Assembly: GCF_041435355.1 (NCBI RefSeq)
Contig: NZ_CP108442.1
Span: 5,950,501-6,014,500, forward strand
Source: Streptomyces sp. NBC_01276
Lineage (GTDB): Bacteria > Actinomycetota > Actinomycetes > Streptomycetales > Streptomycetaceae
Direction: 5' to 3'
Length of the DNA: 64,000 nucleotides
Shown: positions 10,484-20,083 of the stretch, piece after piece
Layout of the letters: the number at the start of each line of letters is the position of its first letter
How positions within the stretch are numbered: position 1 is the first letter of the stretch
Notes under the pieces: generated by a model
What the model was told of the DNA's origin: nothing
The model's database searches: none
The model's input: only the letters and a program-made list of their open reading frames with translations
Made by a program: the position numbers and the translations under genes

Positions 10484-11122
10484 ATGGGCAACGTCATCAA
10501 GGACACGTCCGAGACCTGGGAGACGCTGGCGACCCGGCGGCCGTTCGAGGGGGCGAAGACGGCGGTCGCCTCGGACCAGGTGCGGATGCCGGACGGCTCG
10601 GTGGTGCGCCGCGACTACCAGGTGCACCCGGGCTCGGTGTGCGTGCTGGCGCTGGACGAGGACGGGCGGGTGCTGGTCATCCGCCAGTACCGCCACCCGG
10701 TGCGGCACCGGCTGTGGGAACTGCCGGCGGGCCTGCTGGACGTCCCCGGCGAGAACCCGCTGCACGCGGCGCAGCGCGAGCTGTACGAGGAGGCGCACGT
10801 CAAGGCGGAGGACTGGCGGGTGCTGGCCGACTTCTTCGCCTCGCCCGGCGGCTCCGACGAGGCGATCCGGATCTTCGTGGCACGCGGGGTCGCGGAAGCG
10901 GAGGGGGAGCGGTACCAGGAGTCCTCCTCGGAGGAGGCCGACATGGAGGTCGCCTGGGTGCCGCTCGCGGACCTGGTCCGGGGGATCCTGGCGGGCGAGC
11001 TCGGCAACCCGGGACTGGTGACGGGGGTCCTCGCGGCCTCCGCCGCCCTCGCCGGCGAGGGCGGCCTGGACTCGCTGCGCCCGGCCCTGTCCCCGTGGCC
11101 CGCCCGCCCGTACACGGCGTAG
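10484..11122 (+). CDS. NUDIX hydrolase, ADP-ribose pyrophosphatase type
   Basis: A 212-residue NUDIX enzyme, most like ADP-sugar pyrophosphatases that split ADP-ribose to AMP and ribose-5-phosphate. The NUDIX box is present: the glycine of LLDVPGENP followed by AAQRELYEEAHV (about residues 83-107), with the preceding ELPAGLLD typical of the ADP-ribose subgroup. ATG at 10484 has GGAGG nine bases upstream. It follows pyrG after a hairpin, and this neighbour pair is conserved in Streptomyces. Substrate preference is inferred from the family. Confidence 0.88.
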   Translation: MGNVIKDTSETWETLATRRPFEGAKTAVASDQVRMPDGSVVRRDYQVHPGSVCVLALDEDGRVLVIRQYRHPVRHRLWELPAGLLDVPGENPLHAAQRELYEEAHVKAEDWRVLADFFASPGGSDEAIRIFVARGVAEAEGERYQESSSEEADMEVAWVPLADLVRGILAGELGNPGLVTGVLAASAALAGEGGLDSLRPALSPWPARPYTA

Positions 11123-11283
11123 CCCCCCGCCGCGCCCGGCCGGGGCGCCCCCCGCAAAGGGGCAGGTCGGAAAATAGGCCCATCCGCTGATCCGATCGGG
11201 CGATCTGTCCGCCGCGCTCCCCACGGGTCGTCGCTCTGCGTGAACTACGCTCGCAACCCGAAGGCAGGGAGAGGAGCGGATCC

Positions 11284-13248
11284 GTGGCGGATTTCGTCGG
11301 GCGGCGGCGTGAGCTCAAGGAGCTGCGCGAGGACATCGCACGGACCGGGCTCGACACCCTCTCGGGCCGCAAGGCCAAGGCGCCCCGCGCGCGGGTGCTG
11401 CTCGTCGCGGGGCGGCCCGGGTCCGGGCGGACGGCCCTCGCCGAGGCGTTCGTGCGCGAGGTCGCCCCCCAGTACCCCGACGGTCTGCTCCGGGTACGGC
11501 TCACCACCCCCGGCGGGGAGACCGTCGCCACCGAGCGGGCGGTGCGGACCCTGCTGGAGGGGCTCGGACACGCCACCCCGCCCGGGGCCGGGGAGGACGA
11601 TCTGAGCGCGGTCCTGCGGGAGGCGCTCGCCGGGCGGCGGGTGATCCTCCTGGTCGACGACGCCGCCGACCCGCACCAGGTCGACGCCCTGCTCCCGGAC
11701 ACCCCCGAGTGCCTGGTGGTGGTCACCGCCGAAGGGCCGCTCACGGGAATCCCCGACGTCCGCCCCTGCACCCTGGGCGGCCTGGAGACCCCCTCCGCCG
11801 TCGAGCTGCTGTCCCGGCTCATCGGGGACACCCGGGTCACCGTCGACCCGCGCGCCGCCGAGGGCCTCGCCGAGGAGTGCGGCGGGCAGCCCGCGGCGCT
11901 GGCCCTCGCGGGGGGCTGGCTCGCCGCGCACCCGAAGGCCGCCGTCGCCGACGTGGCCAAGCAGCTCCACGACATGCCCGTCGGCACCGCCGGGCCGCTG
12001 GCCCGTTCCTTCCGGCTGGTCTACGAGTCCCTTCCGCAGCCCGCCCAGCGCACCCTGAGGCTGCTGCCGCTCGCGCCGGCCGGGATCCTCGACTCGCACA
12101 CCGCCTCGGCCCTCGCCGGCTGCTCGGTGGCCGCGGCGCAGTCCACCCTGGAGGACTTCGTCGGGCTGGGCCTCGTACGGCACGCACCCGACGGCATGTT
12201 CCTGCTGCCGGGCTGCCTCACCCCCCTCATCCAGGCCCTGCTGGAGGCCAAGGAGCGCCCCGCCGAGGTGCAGCTGGCACGGGCCCGGATGCTGGAGCGG
12301 ACCGTACGGCTGCTGACCTCCTGCCGGGCCACGGCCGAAGAGGACGAGGACCTGCTGCGCGAGCACCTCGACGGGCTGCCGCGCGCCCTGCGCTTCCCCG
12401 ACCGGCGCTCCGCCGCCACCTGGCTGGACACCCGGCTGCCCGCGCTGACCGCCGCCGCCCACCTGGCGGTGGCCGACGGCGGGCTGGACACGCTGGCCCG
12501 CAGGCTGGTCGCCGCGCTGGTGCGGGCGCTGGCCGAGCACCGCGGCACGGGGGCCGCCGCCCCCGAGCTCTACGGCCTGCACCGGCTGGTCCTGGACGTG
12601 GCCGAGCGGCGCGGCCTGCACCGGGAGCGGGCCGCCGCGCTGCTGAACCTGGCCGATCTGGACGCGGCGACCGGGCGGACCGAGGAGGCCCTGGAGCGGT
12701 ACCGGTCCGCGCTGGACGCGGGAAAGGCCGCGGCGGACCCGTACGCGACGGGCCGCGCGATGGAATCCGTAGGCGGCGCGTACCAGGAGCTGGCGGACTG
12801 GCCGCGGGCCTCCGACTGGTTCGGCCGGGCCCTGTCCCACGCCCTCGCGCGCGGGGAGCGCGCGGACGAGGCCAGGCTGTACGGGCGGCTCGGCAACGTG
12901 CACACCTACGCCGGCCGCTACGGGGAGGCGCTGCGCAGCTGGCGGGCGGCCGCCGCGGGGTACCGCAGGCTCGCCGATGTCCCGGGCCAGGCAAAGGCGT
13001 TGAGCGAGATGGCGCGGGTCCAGGAGTACGCCGGACGGCCCTCGGAATCGCTGCACACCTGCCGCGACGCGATCGAGCTCGCGCGCCGGGCCGGGGACCT
13101 GCGGCTTCAGGCCGCGCTCCAGGTCAGGCTGGCCGACACGCTGGACCGGCTGGGCGACCCGGCGGCCGCCAGGCTGCACCGGTCGGCGGCCGACAGATTG
13201 CTGGGAGATGACCCCGCAGCCTGCGAAATCCGTAGTGCTTCCGACTGA
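11284..13248 (+). CDS. NB-ARC-like NTPase with TPR repeats
   Basis: A 654-residue STAND-type protein. The N terminus MADFVGRRRELKELRED is the usual lead-in to an NB-ARC module. A P-loop GRPGSGRTAL lies at about residues 43-52, with Arg where Lys is normal; a Walker B-like RVILLVDDAAD is near residue 125; and a winged-helix stretch precedes tetratricopeptide repeats from about residue 440 to the end (for example GRTEEALERYRSALDAGKAA, YQELADWPRASDWFGRALS). Such proteins act as regulatory or signalling switches; no DNA-binding or effector domain is recognisable here. GTG start with GAGGAG nine bases upstream. It stands alone between the NUDIX gene and ald. Whether it binds ATP with the Arg substitution is open. 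Confidence 0.8.
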   Translation: MADFVGRRRELKELREDIARTGLDTLSGRKAKAPRARVLLVAGRPGSGRTALAEAFVREVAPQYPDGLLRVRLTTPGGETVATERAVRTLLEGLGHATPPGAGEDDLSAVLREALAGRRVILLVDDAADPHQVDALLPDTPECLVVVTAEGPLTGIPDVRPCTLGGLETPSAVELLSRLIGDTRVTVDPRAAEGLAEECGGQPAALALAGGWLAAHPKAAVADVAKQLHDMPVGTAGPLARSFRLVYESLPQPAQRTLRLLPLAPAGILDSHTASALAGCSVAAAQSTLEDFVGLGLVRHAPDGMFLLPGCLTPLIQALLEAKERPAEVQLARARMLERTVRLLTSCRATAEEDEDLLREHLDGLPRALRFPDRRSAATWLDTRLPALTAAAHLAVADGGLDTLARRLVAALVRALAEHRGTGAAAPELYGLHRLVLDVAERRGLHRERAAALLNLADLDAATGRTEEALERYRSALDAGKAAADPYATGRAMESVGGAYQELADWPRASDWFGRALSHALARGERADEARLYGRLGNVHTYAGRYGEALRSWRAAAAGYRRLADVPGQAKALSEMARVQEYAGRPSESLHTCRDAIELARRAGDLRLQAALQVRLADTLDRLGDPAAARLHRSAADRLLGDDPAACEIRSASD

Positions 13249-13400
13249 GATTATTGGTTTGCAAGGCTAGACAGCGACTCATCCTTCATTAGACTGGGTT
13301 CACCGCGGCTTCCCGTGGTGCATCCCGTTGCGCGTTCTTGTGGGCGGGTATGTATGGAAGTGACCCGTAATATCCCCTGAGCCAAGGACCGTGATCGACG

Positions 13401-14516
<1,116 letters not shown>

Positions 14517-14547
14517 GTCGTCAACGACTGACGTCAATCTCACGTAT

Positions 14548-14579
14548 CCGGCCGGACCTTGCTCGCAAGGTCCGGCCGG
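14548..14579 (+). terminator. Hairpin after ald
   Basis: Perfect 13-bp arms 14548-14560 and 14567-14579 around loop GCTCGC, starting 32 bases after the ald stop. Confidence 0.8.
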
Positions 14580-14737
14580 AGGCGTTTGCGGGGTCGCCCA
14601 CGACCCGGCTCAACTCGCCTCGAACGTAACCCTTTAACCCTTTCGCACACCCGCGAAACTTCGCAGCGACAGCTCGCACGCCCTTGACAGAGTGGTGTTC
14701 GGTTGCCGACACATCGTGCCGGGTCCGGCGGATTGTG

Positions 14738-14767
14738 TTGCCGCTGGGCGGTGACACGCCATAGAGT
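14738..14767 (+). promoter_or_regulatory. Putative promoter of the parA-like gene
   Basis: A -35-like TTGCCG (14738-14743), an 18-base spacer and a -10-like TAGAGT (14762-14767) lie about 75 bases before the GTG start. The surrounding gap 14517-14842 also holds an isolated TTGACA (14684-14689) and the direct repeat AACCCTTTAACCCTTT (14628-14643). Assigned by eye only. Confidence 0.4.
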
Positions 14768-14842
14768 CGCCAACCGTCGGCATGGTGCAACGCTGACCTA
14801 TCGATAAGTGTCCTGGTCACGTCCGAGGAGGTAAGACGACTT

Positions 14843-16003
14843 GTGAATGAGTCGACATTTGCTCCTGGGGGTGGTCGAGCAACCGTGCCCGAGCGGGGCC
14901 AGGGTCCTGCCGGGCTCGAAGCTGTCGGCTCCGTCGCAGTCCGCACCTTCGCAAACCACCAGCACATGACGACGCCCCAAAAGAGCATGGACGGCCTAGA
15001 CGTGAACTCCAGGGCCGGCGACCTGAGCGGCGCAAAGCCCACCGGTTTCGCCGACTACGAAAACGTGCCCGAAGGGCACTTCTACGACCCCGACGCGGAG
15101 TACGAACCGGACCCCGAGTACGCGGCCACCCTCGCCCCCGACGCTGCCCGCCAGCGCCGTGAGCGGATCGGCCCGACCGGACGCCCGCTGCCGTACTTCC
15201 CGATCCCGGGTCCGCTGACCGACCACGGTCCCGCGAAGATCATCGCGATGTGCAACCAGAAGGGCGGCGTGGGAAAGACCACGTCGACCATCAACCTGGG
15301 TGCCGCGCTCGCCGAGTACGGGCGCCGCGTGCTGCTCGTCGACTTCGACCCGCAGGGCGCGCTGTCCGTGGGTCTCGGCGTGAACCCGATGGAACTCGAC
15401 CTGACGGTCTACAACCTGCTCATGGAGCGGGGCATGTCGGCCGACGAGGTGCTGCTCAAGACCGCGGTCCCCAACATGGACCTGCTGCCGAGCAACATCG
15501 ACCTGTCCGCCGCCGAAGTGCAGTTGGTCAGCGAGGTCGCGCGCGAGTCGACGCTCCAGCGGGCGCTCAAGCCCCTGATGGCCGACTACGACTACATCGT
15601 GATCGACTGTCAGCCCTCGCTCGGCCTGCTGACCGTGAACGCCCTGACGGCGGCTCACAAGGTCATCGTGCCGCTGGAATGCGAGTTCTTCGCCCTCCGC
15701 GGTGTCGCGCTGCTGACCGAGACGATCGAGAAGGTGCAGGAGCGGCTCAACCCGGAGCTGGAGCTCGACGGCATCCTCGCCACGATGTACGACTCCCGCA
15801 CGGTGCACAGCCGCGAGGTGCTCGCGCGCGTCGTCGAGGCCTTCGACGACCACGTCTACCACACGGTCATCGGCCGCACGGTGCGCTTCCCGGAGACCAC
15901 GGTCGCCGGTGAGCCGATCACCACGTACGCCTCCAACTCCGTCGGCGCCGCCGCCTACCGCCAGCTGGCCAGGGAGGTGCTCGCCCGGTGTCCCGCCGAG
16001 TGA
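14843..16003 (+). CDS. ParA-family ATPase (chromosome segregation type)
   Basis: A 386-residue MinD/ParA-like ATPase. After an acidic, probably disordered N-terminal extension of about 130 residues comes the deviant Walker A motif KGGVGKTTSTINLG (about 141-154), then LLVDFDPQGALS, and Walker B in YDYIVIDCQPSLGLLTVN. The signature Lys before GGVGKT marks the ParA class. GTG start with AGGAGG about 11 bases upstream. Downstream partners are an RHH-like protein, then scpA and scpB. This is the second, non-oriC ParA locus found in Streptomyces, so a role supporting the condensin ScpAB is inferred rather than shown. This is not the parAB of the origin region. Confidence 0.9.
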   Translation: MNESTFAPGGGRATVPERGQGPAGLEAVGSVAVRTFANHQHMTTPQKSMDGLDVNSRAGDLSGAKPTGFADYENVPEGHFYDPDAEYEPDPEYAATLAPDAARQRRERIGPTGRPLPYFPIPGPLTDHGPAKIIAMCNQKGGVGKTTSTINLGAALAEYGRRVLLVDFDPQGALSVGLGVNPMELDLTVYNLLMERGMSADEVLLKTAVPNMDLLPSNIDLSAAEVQLVSEVARESTLQRALKPLMADYDYIVIDCQPSLGLLTVNALTAAHKVIVPLECEFFALRGVALLTETIEKVQERLNPELELDGILATMYDSRTVHSREVLARVVEAFDDHVYHTVIGRTVRFPETTVAGEPITTYASNSVGAAAYRQLAREVLARCPAE

Positions 16004-16500
16004 GTCTGCCCGGAGCGGACGAACTGTTCCGTACGACCGGGGGGATGGCCCTCCAGTCGTCCTCGCCGCGGCGGGGCGCCGAGGAGGCGCCCGCGGCCGG
16101 AGGGACGGAGCACGCGGCACCGGCGGACGGCACGACGAGGACGACGGGCGACGGACGCGGCGGCCGGGAGGCCGGCGATCCGGCGGTGGGCGCGCAGCGC
16201 AGGCCGCAGGAAGGTTCTGCCACCGCCGCCGGGGCGTCCTCGCCCCGGCCCGGCAAGGGGCAGGGCCGGGGAGCGAACCGGCGGCCCAGCGGACGTGAAC
16301 GGCACGACGAGAAGATCACGGTCTACGTCTCCGCCGAGGAGCTCATGGACCTGGAGCACGCCCGGCTGGTGCTGCGCGGGGAGCACGGGCTCGCCGTCGA
16401 CCGCGGGCGCATCGTGCGCGAGGCGGTGGCGGTGGTCCTCGCTGACCTGGAGTCCCGCGGCGATGCGAGCATCCTGGTCCGCCGCCTGCGCGGCCGCTGA
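15988..16500 (+). CDS. Small ribbon-helix-helix-like partner of the ParA-like ATPase
   Basis: A 170-residue protein overlapping the ParA gene by 16 bases. Residues 1-105 are low-complexity (Gly, Ala, Arg, Glu rich). Residues about 108-160 form a compact domain beginning HDEKITVYVSAEELMDLE and ending in VVLADLESRG, resembling a CopG/RHH DNA-binding fold with one beta strand and two helices. GTG at 15988 has GGGAGG about 8 bases upstream; a GTG at 16000 giving a GTGA overlap is an alternative. Context suggests the DNA-binding partner (ParB-like role) of the ATPase; the fold assignment is my inference. Confidence 0.75.
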   Translation: MSRRVSLPGADELFRTTGGMALQSSSPRRGAEEAPAAGGTEHAAPADGTTRTTGDGRGGREAGDPAVGAQRRPQEGSATAAGASSPRPGKGQGRGANRRPSGRERHDEKITVYVSAEELMDLEHARLVLRGEHGLAVDRGRIVREAVAVVLADLESRGDASILVRRLRGR

Positions 16501-16946
16501 CCCTCCGCGCCGCCCGGTCCGGGTGCCGGTGCCACCCGCCCGGCGTCCCCGGCCCGGGAACGCGGGTGGCCGGGTGACCGCGGCCCTCGCACGCTCCGCC
16601 CCGACGGTGTTCCGTCCCGTCGGCCGGACCGGGGGGCCGGACGCCCTCGGGGGCGGTTGGTGATCACCCCCGCGTTCCGGCGGGCGTCTGTGGCGCCGCC
16701 GCCGGGCCGTGCGGGAAGGGGGCCTCGCGGGAACCCCCGGGCGCGGGTGCGCCCGTACAGCCGCCCGTCACGGCGTGCCCCGTGCGTCCGCCCCGACGGG
16801 CGTGGCCCGTACCCCGTACAACCGCCCGGACCGGGCGCCCCGTGGATCCGTCGTCCGCACGGACCCGGCGTACCCGTACATCCGCCCGGACAGGGCCTAG
16901 GCTGCTCGTGGCCGCCCGGCCGTCCTCCGCACCACCCTGGACCGCG
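16501..16946. other. 446-bp gap before scpA with three spaced direct repeats
   Basis: Contains three near-identical 16-base repeats (16752, 16813 and 16873) and a TAGGCT (16898-16903), a typical Streptomyces -10 box, 43 bases before the scpA ATG. No ORF here has a convincing start and codon pattern, although the scpA frame stays open upstream. Confidence 0.5.
16752..16888 (+). repeat. Three direct repeats CCCGTACANCCGCCCG spaced 60-61 bp
   Basis: Copies at 16752-16767, 16813-16828 and 16873-16888 differ only at the ninth base (G, A, T). The last copy sits where the -35 region of a TAGGCT promoter would be. The regular spacing, about six helical turns, suggests protein-binding sites rather than chance. 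Confidence 0.55.
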
Positions 16947-17999
16947 ATGCCCCCGAACCACCCCGCCGCCCGCCCCGCCCGCCGGAGCCTGGGGCGCGGC
17001 CCAGGAGCGGCCGAGGAGCCGGAGCCGGCGGAAACCGCCGAGGAGCCCGCTGAGGGCCCCGGGCGGACCGTGGGCGGGGACGGGGCCGTAGGGGCCCCGG
17101 GGGCCGCTGACGGGCCCGCCACGCTCCCGGAGGAGGCCGAGCGGGACGGTGCCGACGGACCGCCGCGCCGGCCGGCCGCCGCCGCGGACGCCCCCGCGGG
17201 CGGCGACGGGCGGTTCACGCTGCGGCTCGCGAACTTCGAGGGCCCCTTCGACCTGCTGCTGCAGCTGATCTCCCGGCACAAGCTGGACGTGACCGAGGTC
17301 GCGCTGTCCAAGGTCACCGACGAGTTCATGGCGCACCTCCGCGCCATGGGACCCGAAGGCGACCTCGACCAGACCACCGAGTTCCTCGTGGTCGCGGCCA
17401 CCCTGCTCGACCTCAAGGCCGCCCGCCTGCTGCCCGCCGCCGAGGTGGAGGACGAGGCCGACCTCGCCCTGCTGGAGGCGCGGGACCTGCTCTTCGCCCG
17501 GCTGCTCCAGTACCGGGCGTACAAGCAGATCGCCGCGATCTTCGAGACCCGTGCCGAGGACGAGGGCAGGCGCTACCCCCGCACCGTGGGGCTGGAGCCG
17601 CACCACGCCGAGCTGCTGCCCGACGTGGTCATCGCCATCGGCGCCGAGGGCTTCGCCCGCCTCGCGGTGCGCGCCATGCAGCCGAAGGCGAAGCCCGAGG
17701 TCTACGTCGACCACATCCACGCCCCCCTCGTCAGCGTGCGGGAACAGGCGGGGCTCGTCGTGCGCCTGCTCAAGGCGCGCGGCGAGGCCACCTTCCAGGA
17801 GCTGACCGAGGACGCCCCGGACACCCTCACGGTCGTCGCCCGCTTCCTGGCCCTCCTGGAGCTCTACCGGGAGAAGGCCGTGGTCCTCGACCAGGAGGAC
17901 GCCCTGCTCACGCTCACGGTCCGGTGGAGCGGCGGGGACGGCGACGGGATGCCGACGGTGACCGACGAGTTCGGCCAGGTCGTGGAGGTACGCGAATGA
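16947..17999 (+). CDS. scpA: Segregation and condensation protein A
   Basis: ScpA is the kleisin that bridges the SMC heads in the bacterial condensin complex. The conserved core starts with FTLRLANFEGPFDLLLQLI (about residue 92) and continues with TTEFLVVAATLLDLKAARLL and the C-terminal winged helix around TLTVVARFLALLELYREKAV. The first 90 residues are an Ala/Pro/Glu-rich extension. ATG at 16947 was chosen; no strong ribosome-binding site is visible, so a later start is possible. Its last four bases overlap the scpB ATG (ATGA), so the two genes are translationally coupled. Confidence 0.93.
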   Translation: MPPNHPAARPARRSLGRGPGAAEEPEPAETAEEPAEGPGRTVGGDGAVGAPGAADGPATLPEEAERDGADGPPRRPAAAADAPAGGDGRFTLRLANFEGPFDLLLQLISRHKLDVTEVALSKVTDEFMAHLRAMGPEGDLDQTTEFLVVAATLLDLKAARLLPAAEVEDEADLALLEARDLLFARLLQYRAYKQIAAIFETRAEDEGRRYPRTVGLEPHHAELLPDVVIAIGAEGFARLAVRAMQPKAKPEVYVDHIHAPLVSVREQAGLVVRLLKARGEATFQELTEDAPDTLTVVARFLALLELYREKAVVLDQEDALLTLTVRWSGGDGDGMPTVTDEFGQVVEVRE

Positions 18000-18616
18000 C
18001 GACGACGCAGGAGCTGGACCTGAGGGGGGCCCTGGAGGCCGTCCTGATGGTGGTCGACGAGCCCGCGACGGTGGCGCACCTGGCCAAGGTGCTGGAGCGC
18101 GCCCCGCGCGAGGTCGCCTCGGCCCTCGTGGCACTGGCCGACGAGTACACGGCGCAGCGGCGCGGGTTCGAGCTGCGCGAGGTCGCCGGGGGCTGGCGCT
18201 TCTACACCCGGCCCGCCTACGCCGCCGCCGTCGAGGCCTTCGTCCTGGACGGCCAGCAGGCCCGGCTCACCCAGGCGGCCCTGGAGACCCTGGCGGTCGT
18301 CTCGTACCGCCAGCCGGTCAGCCGCTCGCGGGTCTCGGCGGTCCGCGGGGTCAACTGTGACGGGGTCATGAGGACCCTCCTGCAGCGGGGTCTGGTGGCC
18401 GAGGCGGGCACGGAACCCGAAACAGGTGCGATCCTGTACAGGACGACGAACTACTTTCTGGAGCGGATGGGCCTGCGCGGCCTGGACGAGCTCCCGGAGC
18501 TCGCGCCCTTCCTCCCCGAGGCGGACGCGATCGAAGCAGAGACGCAAGAGGGTGTTCCGTCGTTCGATCCGGACGCACCGGATACCGATGAAGACGACAA
18601 GACGACGGAACTTTGA
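17996..18616 (+). CDS. scpB: Segregation and condensation protein B
   Basis: The 206-residue winged-helix partner (kite protein) of ScpA in the SMC-ScpAB condensin. Motifs EAVLMVVDEPATVAHLAKVL, RLTQAALETLAVVSYRQPVSRS and VRGVNCDGVMRTLLQRGLV are characteristic. The C-terminal tail is acidic. It starts at an ATG inside the scpA stop (ATGA) and shares one base with the next gene (TGATG), making one coupled operon with the pseudouridine synthase. Confidence 0.95.
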   Translation: MTTTQELDLRGALEAVLMVVDEPATVAHLAKVLERAPREVASALVALADEYTAQRRGFELREVAGGWRFYTRPAYAAAVEAFVLDGQQARLTQAALETLAVVSYRQPVSRSRVSAVRGVNCDGVMRTLLQRGLVAEAGTEPETGAILYRTTNYFLERMGLRGLDELPELAPFLPEADAIEAETQEGVPSFDPDAPDTDEDDKTTEL

Positions 18617-19953
18617 TGCGAAGCAGCGGCAACGGCAACGGCGGCGGCAACAGGAACAGCGGCGGCGGTGGTGGCGGACGCGGTAACTCCCGCGGCGGCT
18701 CCTCCTCCGGCGGCGGTGGCTACCGCGGCGGCTCCTCCTCCGGCGGCAACTCCCGCGGTGGCTCCTCCTCCGGTGGGGGTGGCTACCGCGGTGGCTCCTC
18801 CTCCGGCGGTGGCGGCTACCGCGGCGGCTCCTCCTCCGGCGGTGGTGGCTACCGCGGCGGCTCCTCCTCCGGCGGGTCCCAGGGTGGCGGCTACGACCGC
18901 GACCGTGACCAGGCGCCCCAGCGCCCCCGCAACCCCCGCCCCGAGGAGCGCCGCTACGACGTCGGCCCCGAGGGCGAGCGCAGCGGCCGCAGCGGCCCCC
19001 GCGCCGGTGGCGGCGGCGCCCGTGGCGCGGCGGCGCGCGGCGGTGCCAAGGGCGGCCCCAAGACCTCCAGGACCCCCGGCATCGGCGGGGCCGGCGGCCC
19101 GCGCAGCGGCCCCGGCAGCCGCAGCGGCCAATCCCGTCCCCGCGAGCTGGACGCGCGGATCGAGGAGCGCGTGCGCGACCGGTACGCCGACAAGCCCGTG
19201 ATCAAGACCCCGAAGACCTTCCCGGGTGCCGAGGCGGAGGGCGAGCGCCTGCAGAAGGTGCTCGCCCGGGCCGGCATGGGCTCGCGCCGCGCGTGCGAGG
19301 AGCTCATCGAGCAGGCCCGCGTCGAGGTCAACGGCGAGATCGTGCTGGAGCAGGGCAAGCGCGTCCAGCCGTCGGACGAGATCAAGGTGGACGGCCTGAC
19401 CGTGGCCACCCAGTCGTACCTGTTCTTCGCGCTGAACAAGCCCGCGGGCGTCGTCTCCACGATGGAGGACCCGGACGGCCGCCAGTGCCTCGGCGACTAC
19501 GTCACCAACCGTGAGACCCGTCTCTTCCACGTCGGCCGGCTCGACACCGAGACGGAGGGCATCATCCTGCTCACCAACCACGGTGAGCTGGCCCACCGCC
19601 TCACGCACCCGAAGTACGGCGTCAAGAAGACCTACGTCGCCGCGATCACCGGCGCGCTGCCGCGCGACATCGGCAAGCGCCTCAAGGACGGCATCGAGCT
19701 GGAGGACGGCTACGCCCGCGCCGACCACTTCCGCGTCGTCGACCAGGTCGGCAAGAACTACCTGGTCGAGGTGACCCTCCACGAGGGCCGCAAGCACATC
19801 GTCCGCCGCATGCTGGCCGAGGCCGGCTTCCCGGTGGACAAGCTCGTGCGCACCTCGTTCGGCCCGATCGAGCTGGGCGACCAGAAGTCGGGCTGGCTGC
19901 GCCGCCTGACCAACACCGAGGTCGGAATGCTGATGCGCGAGGTCGGTCTGTAG
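18616..19953 (+). CDS. Pseudouridine synthase (RsuA/RluB/E/F type) with RGG-rich N terminus
   Basis: Isomerises specific uridines of rRNA (23S rRNA for RluB-type enzymes). A 445-residue protein: an S4 RNA-binding domain starts near residue 210 (LQKVLARAGMGSRRACEELI), and the catalytic Asp is in VGRLDTETEGIILLTN (about residue 310). The first 200 residues are low-complexity, with six copies of RGGSSSGG at 26-87 followed by an Arg/Gly-rich stretch, so the protein is far longer than typical 240-residue homologues. ATG at 18616 overlaps the scpB stop. A hairpin terminator follows. Confidence 0.92.
   Translation: MRSSGNGNGGGNRNSGGGGGGRGNSRGGSSSGGGGYRGGSSSGGNSRGGSSSGGGGYRGGSSSGGGGYRGGSSSGGGGYRGGSSSGGSQGGGYDRDRDQAPQRPRNPRPEERRYDVGPEGERSGRSGPRAGGGGARGAAARGGAKGGPKTSRTPGIGGAGGPRSGPGSRSGQSRPRELDARIEERVRDRYADKPVIKTPKTFPGAEAEGERLQKVLARAGMGSRRACEELIEQARVEVNGEIVLEQGKRVQPSDEIKVDGLTVATQSYLFFALNKPAGVVSTMEDPDGRQCLGDYVTNRETRLFHVGRLDTETEGIILLTNHGELAHRLTHPKYGVKKTYVAAITGALPRDIGKRLKDGIELEDGYARADHFRVVDQVGKNYLVEVTLHEGRKHIVRRMLAEAGFPVDKLVRTSFGPIELGDQKSGWLRRLTNTEVGMLMREVGL
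18691..18876 (+). repeat. In-frame RGGSSSGG-coding tandem repeats
   Basis: Six copies of RGGSSSGG, alternately preceded by GGY or NS, encoded by nearly identical 33-bp (and shorter) units inside the pseudouridine synthase gene. The same codons (GGC, TCC) recur, pointing to recent slippage or recombination. Confidence 0.8.
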
Positions 19954-19980
19954 GACCCCCGCAGTACCCCCGCAGTACTC

Positions 19981-20017
19981 CGGAAGCCCGCGGCGCCCCA
20001 GGCGCCGCGGGCTTCCG
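19981..20017 (+). terminator. Perfect 17-bp hairpin ending the scpAB operon
   Basis: Arms 19981-19997 and 20001-20017 are exact complements around a 3-base loop and are followed by a T-containing stretch. It separates the pseudouridine synthase from the pnuC promoter. Confidence 0.85.
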
Positions 20018-20019
20018 TC

Positions 20020-20049
20020 TTGTCCGGGCCCCCCGAACCTGTTTATAGT
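20020..20049 (+). promoter_or_regulatory. Promoter of the pnuC-nadR-nrtR operon
   Basis: TTGTCC (20020-20025), an 18-base spacer and TATAGT (20044-20049) make a good sigma-70-like promoter about 35 bases ahead of the pnuC ATG. The -10 box lies inside a palindrome. Confidence 0.6.
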
Positions 20050-20061
20050 CAGAGTGACTAT
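20045..20061. promoter_or_regulatory. Palindromic operator, probable NrtR site
   Basis: ATAGTCA-GAG-TGACTAT is a perfect 7-3-7 inverted repeat overlapping the -10 box. The operon encodes an NrtR-type NUDIX repressor as its third gene, so autoregulation by NrtR responding to ADP-ribose is the likeliest reading (inference). Confidence 0.65.
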
Positions 20062-20083
20062 TAAAGGAAGTGGGGCAACCGCC

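Noticed and set aside
16752-16888. CRISPR-like array
   Set aside because: Only three 16-base repeats, GC-rich intervals that are not spacer-like, and no cas genes nearby.
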